DNA of 64,000 bases from the NCBI GenBank assembly GCA_028456385.1, contig JALNQF010000019.1:248001-312000 (forward strand). The letters are read 5' to 3'. Origin of the DNA: Ophiosphaerella korrae (Eukaryota; Ascomycota; Dothideomycetes; Pleosporales; Phaeosphaeriaceae). Each line of letters begins with the position of its first letter. Position 1 is the stretch's first letter. Shown here one piece after another: positions 22,121 through 32,770 of the stretch. Position numbers and translations under genes: made by a program. The notes beneath the pieces were generated by a model. The model ran no database searches, had not been told where the DNA came from, and saw nothing but the letters and a program-made list of their open reading frames with translations.

Positions 22121-23463
22121 ATGGACAATTTCTACGCGGCCGGCTCTATGCATGAGCGGACGAGGAGGGGGCTCAAGGCTGCGCTTGGGGGGAAAGGTGT
22201 CAAGAAGAAAAGACCGAGGCTGGACAAGGTGGCCGAGAGTTTGCAGAGTCGGCTGCTCGCCTCGTTGGCCGTGGTGAGGAGGAGAGACCTCAGTCTGCCT
22301 TCGACATTCTCCAGGTAATTGTGGATCCGATCCGCCTGAGCTGGACCTTTTATGCTGATCCATGACACGCACACACACACAGTCCGTTCTTGGATGCTCT
22401 AGTCCAGCTGCCAAATGAGCTTCACCTTCACATTCTGCGCGAACTATGTGTCGCCGATATTTTGTCGCTGCGGATGACTTCACGCACACTAAACGAACTG
22501 ATCACTGGTAATGCGCCTGCGTTGGTCCGGCACTGGGTAAGGTGTCGCCTGGGCGATCTTCATCTACGCCTGTATCCTACCCCAGGTCCAAACACAGCCG
22601 ACTTCTCGTTCCTGCTTGCCATGCGGCGGCGACACATTGCCTCTATTAGGCTCACTCGACTCCTGGCCGATCGCCTGGTCAGAGGCCCGTCCGAGCACCC
22701 GTGCCCGCGACAGAAACAGCTGTGGACATCGGTGTACGAGAGAATGATGCCCCTGGTGTTCGGAGTTGGGTTTTTCCTAGACGAGCATCGTCGACTGCTT
22801 TTGGAAAGGGACCTTGGACGAATCCGGCCACGGTCGCACATTGGCTACAACGTCTGTACCACCAACGGCATCACAGACCAGGAAATGAAGATAATGAAAA
22901 GATTAGATCCGCCGCTGCGATTGCAGTACTTTTACATGTACTGTTTTATCGTCCAGGTGCTCATGCGGAAATTGCGGCCATCAAGCCGCACAGGACCAGT
23001 GGAGAAATTTCTACGGGGGTGGTCGAGCCAGCCTGCTTGCCCCGAAGACATTGCCTTCTTCCTTATACTGGGCGGTATAGGGCAGGTTGCTAAACTCCTT
23101 GCTCGCCCCACCTATAGTGAGCGGCGCCGATACCTACATGCATTCCGAGCGCATATGTCACCGCATACCAGCAAGTGCTGGAGGAGACATTGGAGAGACG
23201 TGGGAGTGGTATCGCCAGCTTTGCTTGATGACATGCCGTGCACAAAGATTGGCATTACTCAACTGGACCAGATTTGGCGGCCACTGATAGCACAAATGAT
23301 GCTCCCAGGAAGTCGGGAGTTTACCGAGCACGAACGAGCCAGTTATGAGGAGTTGGGGATTTCGAACAAGTTCATCAACGAGATCATGGGTTATGATATT
23401 TTGCAGGGCCGCCCCACTGATGGTGGTGATTCTGACGACGAATTGGAGACGGAGCGTGGGTAG
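22121..23463 (+). CDS. F-box protein
   Basis: F-box protein of 424 aa, a likely SCF substrate receptor. Exons 22121-22314 and 22383-23463; the 68-nt intron (GTAATT...ACACAG) has a CA dinucleotide run as its 3' tract. The F-box starts right after the junction at about residue 70 (QLPNELHLHILRELCVADILSL). The N-terminal exon is basic and lysine-rich (KKKRPR), which could be a nuclear localisation signal. The rest is a helical region without a repeat family that I recognise. The single frame from the TTG at 22390 lacks a start codon, which supports the upstream exon. Confidence 0.8.
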
Positions 23464-24502
23464 CAATAACAGATAGTCAATAGCAACTAGAAAAATCTTT
23501 ACATGCGCGTGTTCTCATGGCATATTATCCTTGGGCACAATGGATTTTGCCGGGGGGGTTTTTTTTTTTTCCCCGTTGTTGAAGCAGAGTTGCGTGTGGA
23601 CTAGTGTTCAAGTTCAATGCAAGCAGTGCTGTTCGTTACGTACTAGCCAGGTCGCATAACGCGCTACCAGTGGTTAGTAATGGTCTCGATTACAACGGCG
23701 ACCAATGGAATGTGCGTCTGCCGGTGGCAGCTTGCGCGTTGCGAGCAGGCCGTTTCTGAATTAGCAGAAGCTTAGCACGAGGTCGCGAAGATGGTCCAGG
23801 TACAATGAAAGAAAGAATGAATGAATGAATGAATGTGGGCTTGTGATAGTGCGCTCGGGCTTGGTGCATCTTTTTCCATAGAGAAAGCCTGAGGCTGAGG
23901 CCCGACATGTGCTTTGGGTCAAGGATTGATTGCTGGCATCGTGTTGACCAGATTTGCCGCATTTTCCCGGAGCAGTGGTAAGTAGCAGTCAAGACTGAGC
24001 CCTGCAGTAGTTGTCAGCGGTGACGGAGCTAGACGGAGCTGCAGCCGGGCAGGTAGGCCATTGGCCATTTGCTCAAGACCCGGCGGAGACTGCTTCTGGA
24101 AAGATGTGGAGCACTTCCATCGGGTCTCGGCGGAGCGAAGGTAGCAAAGGTAGCAAAGGCGCAGAGCTGAAGGCCAATGAGTCAGCATGGAGGTAGTCGG
24201 TGGGGATGACCGCAGGGCGACAAATGGATGGGCATGATTCGAGGCTAGTAGGTAGGGAACACCCATGGACCATGGTTGCGCAGCGCAGCGCGAGCAAGAA
24301 TTTGACGCAGCATGACAGGCAGGCGCAGACGAAACGCGAATGACGGTGCGGCGGCCCAAAAGGGAGGGAAGGGGAAGGGGAATTAGAGTTGATGGGAAAC
24401 GCAGAGGGGAACGGAGTGGTGTAGGTGTGGCGAGGGGCAGGCGGCAAGGGGCGAAGGGGCATCAGTGCACTCCCACGGCGAGCGACGCGTGTGGTTGTGG
24501 TG

Positions 24503-24573
<71 letters not shown>

Positions 24574-25071
24574 CAGGTTCTGTGGGTAGGTGCTGCTGTG
24601 GGAAGAGTGGAGGCATGGCGAAGGCATGGGCATGGTGGTGTGTGGTTTGGAGCAGGACGGCCCAATGAGGGCGCAGGTGATAGTGGCGGTCAGGAAGGCG
24701 GCCGTGCCACCCCGGCGCAGCCAGGCCGGCGTAATTGTTACCAGCGACGACACGGGCAGCGCAGTCCCGCGGGGGGCGCTCGGCGTGGAGGGTACATAGT
24801 CTGGCACACGTCTACCACTGCGCTCTGCGTGCTGCTTGCATGTGTCGCTGATAGATACAGACCGCGACCACATCCACCCGTCTGAGACCTGTCCTCCTAG
24901 ACTCATCTTCCCTCGCCCACTCGCAGCCGCCACGCCCACCACACTCCCCCGTTTGGCTCCCGTTTGGCGCCACCTGCCCCAGTCAGCTGGGCTCCCGGAT
25001 AGTCTGCCCACCCTCCCTCACAGCCGCGAGCCATCATGAGGCCGTAGACTGCGCGCGACTGCCCCCCCATC
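23464..25071. other. 1.6-kb intergenic region with microsatellites
   Basis: No coding region supported. It holds a G7/T12 run (23552-23570), an AATG tetranucleotide repeat (23813-23835) and a long GT repeat (24504-24571). The downstream end is the promoter of the folliculin gene. Confidence 0.5.
24504..24571. repeat. (GT)n microsatellite, about 68 bp
   Basis: A near-perfect GT dinucleotide repeat between the second F-box gene and the folliculin gene. It makes false open frames of poly-VC and poly-TH on the two strands. Confidence 0.92.
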
Positions 25072-26452
25072 ATGGACTTTACGGTAAGCACCCGCGCGCT
25101 TGCCTCGTACCCATTCCCGTTCCCGTTCCCGTTCCCGTTCCCGTTCCTGTTCCTGTTTCTGGCCCTGGCCCTGACCGCTGCGCCTCCAGATCTCCCTCGC
25201 ACACTTCTGCGAGGTCCACGGGCCCACGTCCATCATCTGCACCCAGACGTCCACCGCGCCGTGCGGTTCCTGTAACCCCTGCGTCACTCCGCCGTCCGAA
25301 GAGCCGCATTCGGCCTGTTCCTACAACAGCCTCTACGATCCGCCCGCCTCGCTCAAGCTGGGCGCCCGCGTGCTGCACCTGTCCTCGCCCTTCGAGTCGC
25401 CGCCCACCAGCCCGCGCTCCCCCACCCACAACCCCTACTTTCCCAGCTTCTCCTCTGCCGCCCCCTTCGATGGCCGCCGGCCGAGCACCACCCTCGACTC
25501 GGACCCGGATGTCTGCGACAACTGCCGCATGATCGTGCCCAAGAAGTACAGCGAGCGACTGCCCAGCGGCGCGCCCGGCAGCCCTTCCAAGGACGGCCGA
25601 GGACGAAATGGCAGTCCCGTGCTGAGGTCTTCGCAGAGCTATCCCGTGCGCCGGCCTCTGCTTCGTGACGATGCTAGTAGCACCGACTCGTCTGACATGT
25701 CGGATACAGAGCAGTCCAAATCCTTTGAGAGTGCTGACTCCATGCCGTCTTCGCCCATGGCTTCAAGAGGTATGCACACACATACCCTCAACTACATCTC
25801 CACTAGCCAGCCACAATCGCCGGAAACGTATTCGCTCCTGCGCCGAACGTGTATCCGTGCCTTGTCCACCGAGGTGCTGCCTTCCAGCAAGCCATCCGGG
25901 CCCATGATGTTCGGAGACGCCGTCGCTGGCCACTCGATTGCCTATGTCTTCCGTTTGCAAGACCCGCGTTCGCGTGGAGCGAAGCGCACCTATGCTCTTC
26001 TTGCCATGGCAGGCCGCGATTGCCGAAAGGCCACAAAGGCCTTCACCATGGTTACCGAGGTATTCGCCGGAATCGCCAATCGAATTGTCGCGCGAGCCGA
26101 GAAGGTCCTTGAGCGTGAAAGCGCCGCCTCCCAGGTCCTGTCGCGGCCTACAACCGCTAACCCCAGCACCCACCTTCTTGGACCCTCCTCATCCTCGATG
26201 CCACCTCTATTCACATCCCCGCGACAGGAACGAGACATGTCTTCAACCGCCAGCTCTCCCACACGCAACATAACCCCAGTTTCGTCTTTCTTATCCGCCA
26301 AGAGGGTCGACCCCGATGGTTTTCCTCGTGTTTCTCGTGACGTGATGAAGGCGAAGAACTTGGTCGAGATTGTTGGCCAAGAGTACTTCTTCGTCGAGCT
26401 GCATGGCCTTTTCTGCAACCTCCTCCACGCGCTCATCAAGCAATACGGATGA
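25072..26452 (+). CDS. Folliculin / Lst7 homologue
   Basis: Folliculin-family protein (yeast Lst7, human FLCN), 424 aa. With an Lst4/FNIP partner it forms a GAP complex for Rag GTPases at the vacuole and so links amino acids to TORC1. Exon 1 is only 12 nt (25072-25083, M-D-F-T); exon 2 is 25190-26452. The conserved start follows the junction: ISLAHFCEVHGPTSI, then a CDNCRMIVP Cys pair and a longin-domain stretch (LNYIS...YSLLRRTCIRALSTE, then AYVFRLQDPRSRGAKRTYALL). A Ser/Pro-rich insert lies between. The protein stops after the longin region, as in yeast Lst7, so the DENN-like part of animal FLCN is absent. The 106-nt intron has a TTCCCG-type tandem repeat. Confidence 0.85.
25108..25155. repeat. 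Hexanucleotide repeat (CCCGTT-type) in the folliculin intron
   Basis: Several tandem copies of a 6-bp pyrimidine-rich unit, degenerating at the 3' end, inside intron 1 of the folliculin gene. Confidence 0.85.
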
Positions 26453-27943
26453 GCCATTCTCGCCTTGATCTGGCTGCATACATTGCCATTCCTCGGTGCT
26501 GTATTTTATCGTTTCCTATCATTTCCTGTTGTAATCGGTATGCCTGCGTTTAGCGTTTCTTTTACTGTCCATGGTTTCGGCGTTCGGCTGGCTTTCTTTC
26601 TTCCAACAACCGGCCTGGCTTAACACCAGGCAACGGCCACTACCTGTACCTGACCCCGCCACGAACGGGGCCAGCTTGATACCCATCTTTCAGATACCCA
26701 TGTCTTATCGTCTTGCCGGAAATGGAGGGATATATTGGAAGGGGGCAGCCATCTGCTTTCGGCGTTGCGAGCATATGAGAGAGACGTACGGCCGAAGAGT
26801 TTTTATTAACTGGAGCTCGATGGCGTGATGACTGCAAGGAATGATGTGAGCGAGCCATACGATCCACCGTTTGTAGTGGGAGAATAACATACTTATATCA
26901 CGCTACTTTGCACTAGCCCATGTGATACCCGTCTGTCCAGTGAGGTGCTCACGCATGACGGCCTGTCCTCACGCCCGAAGTGAATCATAGATAAATCTTG
27001 AATGAAGAACATTGTATTGATTTATGATGGAGGCCGCACACTGGGAAGGCTGGCTCAGAAATCTCGGCTCGCACAAGGCACCTGTGCACTGAACGCGTGG
27101 GCACAAGCAAGGACCCATGGGTTGCACGTGTTCGAACGGGCTTAGCGCTGCCGGTGAGGCTGCATAGCCTGCAGCAAATTACCAAAGTCGCTCTATAACA
27201 ACAATTCAACATGTATCAGGTACACCTGGACATGTTTTCAACACTATCAACATGCTCTTGCTTGCGTGTTTGGGCTAGACAATTGAAGTCGGGCCGTTGC
27301 GTCTGTTTCGATCCATGTTGCTGAATTAGGCGTTGTGGGGGTGGGGTCGTGGCTAGGCGGACGGATCTGGATAGTGTAGGGGTATGGCGTCATACCTACC
27401 GGCACCTATCTGTGGGACAGGCGAGAGTACCTGAGACGGAAGGGCATGAGTGTGGTGTCACGCAGTGGCGTTGTCATGGAGTGTGCCTTTGTTTGTAGAT
27501 ATGGGAATGAGGGGCATTGCGCAGACAGATTGTGAGCTTCACGAACACCTTTCCCCTAGATTAGCACCACAAAAATACCTCCAGATCGTTACAAGGCACT
27601 GCATTGGGAGCATGCCGTCTGCAAGCATAGGTTCCGATGTCAGATGCCAAGTTGTACTGCATGGGAGCCAAGTTTCTGAGCTAGACGATAGCGCCGTCCC
27701 GTACCTGATCGATGATAGGGCGATATCCTGCAACGTAGATGGGTAAGATGGGGCGAGTGACGATGGCTACGTAACAGGTGTTATGCACCTGGATCCTGCT
27801 CAAGCCATGACCAGAAGAGTTGCATGGGGTATGTAAGTGCACCACCATTCGCTCGGTCAATGGACAACAACAAGAAACTACCATCTATCTATTCACACTC
27901 TAACTACTCTTTATTACGGGTTTACCATACCAACACCATCAAA
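26453..27943. other. 1.5-kb intergenic region
   Basis: Only short frames without motifs. I see no gene, tRNA or repeat. The 3' part is the promoter of the 63-aa protein gene. Confidence 0.45.
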
Positions 27944-28188
27944 ATGAACTCCCAGCCTGCTGGCAACAAGGACTACGGCGACAAGGCGCTTGAGAGCGTC
28001 GAGAAGAAGTTTGGCGGATCTTTGGGACAGAATACTGAGAGAAACCGTGGCGTCAACGAGAAGATTGTATGTTGTCATTGTGATGTATATGATTGGTTGG
28101 CTGGCTAACATTTAAATAGACCGACACCGCAAGGGGTGTTTTCGAGAAGGCGACGGGCAAGCACGTTCCTGAGAAGATTTCCAACTAA
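27944..28188 (+). CDS. Small hydrophilic protein, 63 aa
   Basis: Two exons, 27944-28066 and 28120-28188, joined over a 53-nt intron (GTATGT...AATAG), give a 63-aa, charged, Gly/Lys/Glu-rich protein. The pattern DYGDKALESVEKKFGG in the first half and a second copy-like end (TDTARGVFEKATGKHVPEKISN minus two residues in common) suggests two short amphipathic helices. It resembles small conserved fungal proteins of unknown role, and CsbD-like stress proteins in overall composition. That likeness is only an impression. No signal peptide or membrane segment. Confidence 0.65.
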
Positions 28189-28793
28189 AACGTTTGAAGC
28201 CTACGATGAATTATGACTGTAGAGCATTGTATGAATAAGACATGAATGAACAATAATACCTAATACTCTACTTTTCTTGCACTGCGTGACACCAGGATCA
28301 AAGCTCCTGCATTCAGTTTGGCAACAAACCCAAAGTTCCCCATTCAATACATCACCCACCATGACGTCATATACTTCCCAATCTATCACCACCAAGCAGC
28401 CAAGGCACAAGTGCCCGGAAGCCAAGTTTTGCCCAAACAGCCCCAATCCAGGAACGCCCACACGCAGCCACCTCGCCTTGATTCGTGAAGCCCACTGGCA
28501 AGTGGGTGTCATGGCCATGTGCAAGTGTCTACCTAGCAAGATGGCTTCAAGTAGCCTCCTCACGAGACTATTTCTTTCTATCGAATGACTTGACTTGACG
28601 TGACTTGCTTAAAGTCGTGCTGTCATCATTACACTTGACCAAGCCTTTGCCCATTCAAGAACGCACTCGCCATGTATCGACACGGAATGTCATGCCGACA
28701 CCGAGCCTCGCACGGCGCCACTTCTTGACATATCAAATCCCTTCCACCCCCCCCATCCTTCTCTAGATACAACCACCCGCCCCGCCAGCCAAA
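28189..28793. other. Intergenic
   Basis: Open frames on both strands (about 28201-28588) have no domain that I recognise and no codon pattern that I trust. Treated as non-coding. Confidence 0.4.
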
Positions 28794-29382
28794 ATGCACA
28801 TCCCCAAACCCCGCCTGCACAAAAAGGCAAAACGCAAGGCATCCGCAGACCTCGAGGCCTCGCACGCCAAAACCCCCAAGAACAACACCACCACGACGCC
28901 GGACTCGCCTGACCCCCCGTCAACAACCCAAGCCGACAACCCAGCAGCGGCCGTACAGGAAGCTACCCCGCCGAAGAAACACCCCTTTGCCAGACTCGCC
29001 TGCACAAAATCTCCCACACCTGAAAACCCCCACCCAGAATTCGCCGCCGAGTGCGCGTCTCCACCGCTCTTGCCTTCCCCTTCCCCAGACGCAAAATCTC
29101 CCAGCTCTACAGAGTACGTTAACCTACCTACCTACCTACCTCTCATGCCCCGCCCCGTACCTTGATGTGGACCAAACGGGAACTAATAGGGACAGACACA
29201 CGCCGCCGCCGCCTCCGCCGCGGCGCAGCTCACGCCTCAAGAATTCGATGCATAGCGTGTCAACGACATGGCACAAGGCAAGGCCGTATGTTGAGCGGAT
29301 TAACGGCACGATTATGCCGCTGGAGTATCAGGGGGTGGGCAAGTATTATGAGAGGGATGGGGCGAAGGGGGGGATGAGATGA
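28794..29382 (+). CDS. Unknown basic protein, 170 aa
   Basis: I do not recognise this gene. Two exons, 28794-29113 and 29190-29382, give a 170-aa protein. The intron (GTACGT...AATAG) has a CTAC tetranucleotide repeat. The N-terminal two thirds are basic, then P/S/T-rich and probably disordered (KPRLHKKAKRK). A polyproline run follows the junction. The C-terminal 45 residues look ordered and aromatic (WHKARPYVERINGTIMPLEY, then GVGKYY) and are the part most likely to be conserved. Both joined frames end cleanly at 29382. Confidence 0.55.
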
Positions 29383-29413
29383 GGATGGGGATGGGGATGG
29401 GGATGGGGATGGA
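29383..29413. repeat. GGGGAT hexanucleotide repeat
   Basis: About five copies of a 6-bp unit between two convergent genes, starting just after a stop codon. Confidence 0.85.
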
Positions 29414-29555
29414 TGATACCCTTGATTGGAGTTTGTGGAGTGTTTTTGGGAGGTTAGGTTTGGGTGTTACCTTTTGTATGTTTGTTTTGTTTGCTATGAT
29501 TGGAGCAATGGTGATTTGCATGCTCGGCTCGATAGGAATTGGATTGAATCACTTC

Positions 29556-32290
29556 CTACCCCGACAACTCGACCCTCCGCCTCAACACGCCGCGCGCCTC
29601 ACTCTCCGTCAACGTGTCCAACCCCAACTCATCCAGCACCTCCCTCGCCCCCCGATTATCCGCAAACAACCTCTTTTCCACTTCCCACAACCCTAGCTGC
29701 CCTCCCGCAGACACACCCTCACTCTTATCCGCCTCTCCGTCCTCCCACGCCTCATCCCACGCCTCTTCATCCGTATTACTCCGCTCCTCACTCACCTTCC
29801 CAGTCCTAACCGGGAGTCCCACAAGTGTCGCGCCCTCAAGACACTTCCTTAGCGCGGCCTCAGCAACACCGGGCCCCGTCTGCGCGTCGACGACGGAGCA
29901 AATAGCCGCGAGATCGGCGTTTAGCTGTGCGGCGCCAGCAGTGGAAAAGCGGTAGCGACACAGGACGTTGTCCCAAAGCGTAGTAGAGATCGTGGCCAAG
30001 ACGGCTCTGGCGATGCGGCGCAGGGGCGCAGGGGCGAGGGCGCGCGACAAGAAGGAGAAGGTAGTGCGCAGGTGGGAGAGGAGGGGGTCGATTTCCGCGG
30101 TGGGTTCGGGGGTGCTAGACGAGGGGCCGGAAAGGGTGGCCCAGGGATTGCTTTGCGGAAAAGTAAGTACGTGGAAGGATGGCTGGATTGGGAGACATAC
30201 ATGTGTCTGTAGGGACGCAGGGCGTCGCGGACGTTGGTGGAGAGAGTGTCGATGATGATTTGCTCTGAGCGGGCGCGCAGACGGGCGTACCATGACGCCG
30301 TTTCGTCGAAGAGGGCGCCGCTGTCCGAGGCTGCGCCAACGGACTTGGACGTGCGTTCTGCGACGTCGGCAACGGACATGGCGCCAATGGTGCTTTCTTG
30401 TCGGGCACGATCTTGCAAGGCCTCCCAGATGTCGAGGAAGAACTGCAGAGTCAGCCAGCGTTACACGGAATCTATGGCTGTGCATGCTGTGTGCTTACCA
30501 CGTCATCGTTCCAGTCTCGCATTGCCCGTTCTAGATAATCTGCGCTGCCATACGTTTTGCAAAGGCGCTCAAGTCCTTCGACGCCAAGCAGCCTCTCCTG
30601 CTCTTCTTTGGTGACGCTGCCCATGGCACGACCCAGGGCTGTGGTCATTGTGAGATAGGCTTCCAGGTTGCTTAGCAGCTTTTCGTGATATTTGTCGAAA
30701 ATGGCAATCTGTATGTCGATCAAGAAGGTGAGTTTTTGGCTAAAGGATGTCAGGGGCCTGTATCGATCTGCATTGGATATTAGCGACTGCACTCGGCTTG
30801 GACGATGCCCAGCACACCTGTGATCGTTTCAAGGAGATCGTTGACGCGGATTGCTCCTTTGGTGGGCTTGGTTGCTTTGGGATCCACGCTTTCGTAGTCG
30901 AGATCGCCAAAGTCGGACGCTTCGACGATGCTCTGGTAACGCGCCAATGCAACTGTTTGCACGCGTTAGTGCCTAAAAAAAAAAAAAAAAAAAAAAGGAT
31001 TCGGGTGGTGAGAAGATGCATACAATCTTTTTCGACCTGCAACCAGCGACCGAACCAATCACCCTGGACCAGGAACTCCCAAGACAGTCCTTTCCACCCA
31101 TCAACTCCGTAGCCGCCATCGTATCCCCAATGCTCCCTAATAGTGCTATCAAAGTTCATCACCTCGTGCATGAGGTGGCTGAGAAGCTGGGGTTGGGCTG
31201 CGACCTTTGGTAGCAGACCACTAATCTTTGCTCTGAGCATGGGCAGCAGGGCAGTGATGAAGGCGGCCATGGCATCGATGTAGACAGGGTTGAGGGCCAG
31301 ATCGGTTCCACGGAAATGCTTGAGCAGGATAGGTTGCACATGGTCGGTTACAAAGCCACTGTAATCGTTCAAAAGGGTGGTAATGTGGGAGAGAAAGTAC
31401 TCGGGCCTATCAATGCGGTTGGTGGGTCTGTCACCCTCAAAGTGATAGCGAAAACGCATTCCCAACGGTTGCACAAGCACCTCGAGCGGAAAAAGCACTG
31501 GCGGCAGCTTGACCTTGTCTCCCGGCCCGCGTGCATAGCTGTTGCCCTCGAGCTCGGGCATCTGCAGATCGAGCAGCTTCACGACGGCGGATTCCCAATC
31601 ATTCTGGAGCGAACTGGGGATGGACGCTTTGGGCGTGGGCCAGTGTATCTTCTTGAGCAGGCGGTCCAGGTCGGCGGTGAATGCATCGAGGATCTTGGTG
31701 CGCAGCGACTGCGTGATACTGTTGACATGGTAGAGCAGCTGAGGGGCAGCACCCTCTGCATCCTCCTGCAGGCTGATCAGGCGAGTGTGGAGAGACCATA
31801 GCTGCTTGTACGGCGCGAGAGCAGCCTCGCTCGATGTGTGGAGCAGCGTCTGGGCTTGTTTGCTGGTCTTGCATCAGCTGACGGGCTCCAGGAGTGCGCA
31901 AGGGCTGTCCTACCTGAGGACATGGACCTCGGCCAGCAATTCGACGTAGGCACTGGCAACATGGAGGCGGTGCAGCTGGTCGAGCGAGGACTCGAATCGG
32001 GGAACAGCCTCGTCCGAGGTGTCGCTGGCGGTGATGACAAGCAGACGCTGGTCGATATCCGCCTGGCTGCGGCGGAACTCGCGTACCTCGGTTTCAACGC
32101 GGTGGTGGGCGTCGTAGGCATCCTGCTTTGCATCATGGAGGTCCTTGCGTGCGGCGTCGACCTGGTGTCTGAGCAGGGCCTGCTGCTGGGTGATGGCTGC
32201 CAAGAGGTCGTCGAGGTTGGCCGTGTCCAGCTCGGCGGCCGTCTGCAGCTTGTCGTCGAGGTAGTCGGCCACGCGGTCACTGTCGTCCAT
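29556..32290 (-). CDS. Tip20/RINT1 family vesicle-tethering protein
   Basis: RINT-1/TIP20 family subunit of the Dsl1/NRZ tether, which captures COPI vesicles at the ER. 693 aa from six exons: 32290-31914, 31862-31024, 30952-30818, 30767-30499, 30442-30201, 30150-29556. The N-terminus is a coiled coil; the core has family-typical blocks such as YFLSHITTLLNDYSGF and QVEKDFALARYQSI, the latter formed over an intron junction. All joins are in phase. Intron 2 carries a 22-nt poly-T. The fifth acceptor is a choice: 30151 gives NPWATLSG, which I prefer, while an AG further on is also in frame. An earlier in-frame ATG at 32314 could be used, but 32290 has the better Kozak context. Confidence 0.85.
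30975..30996. repeat. Poly-A (poly-T in mRNA sense) tract in a Tip20 intron
   Basis: A 22-nt homopolymer within intron 2 (30953-31023) of the Tip20-like gene. Confidence 0.85.
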
Positions 32291-32770
32291 GGCGGGGGGG
32301 ATCGATCGTACCATGTGTGCCCCGCGGTCGATTGTCTACAGCAGCGTGGGTTCTCCCGCCCAGTCCTAGCAGGTGTGGGTAGGCGGTGGGATGAGTGGCT
32401 GCCATGTGGCCTGTGGCGCTGGCGCGATCGTGGGACCCCGATCTATGCACCAGGGCAGGGGCCAGGTGTGCGCAAGCGAGACGGCAGGCAACGTTGAGTT
32501 GAGCGGAGGGGGTTTGCCATAGGAGCAGAGAGTCGGACCATTCTGCAAGCCCGTGTCGCACGTTAGATACATCTGCTTCCTTGCCAGTGGCAGCAGTCGC
32601 CGTCAGCCTTTTGGCCGGTATATTTAAAATCTGCTGTGCGTCGCCTTCCCAGATCTGGCTGCGAGATCTGGTTTTGCCTCTCTGCCATCCTTCCAGCCCT
32701 ACCCGAGCTTTAGCCGGGCCGGTTGAACTTTTTGTGCCGCTCGCGTCCGCACTTCCGCCTCGCCCAGAAG
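32291..32770. promoter_or_regulatory. Divergent promoter region, Tip20-like / Nop9
   Basis: 480 bp between two start codons on opposite strands, so it must hold both promoters. It contains a TATATTTAAA-like sequence near 32620, better placed for Nop9. Otherwise I see no strong motif. Confidence 0.4.

Noticed and set aside
24340..24885. 181-aa plus-strand frame over the GT repeat
   Set aside because: Poly-VC from the microsatellite; low complexity.
24073..25011. 312-aa minus-strand open frame
   Set aside because: It runs through the GT microsatellite (poly-TH), has no domain, and overlaps the promoter of the folliculin gene.
25778..25814. Intron-like GTATGC...CTAG inside the folliculin gene
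   Set aside because: Only 37 nt and not a multiple of three; the sequence it would remove (HTLNYIS) is conserved in the family.
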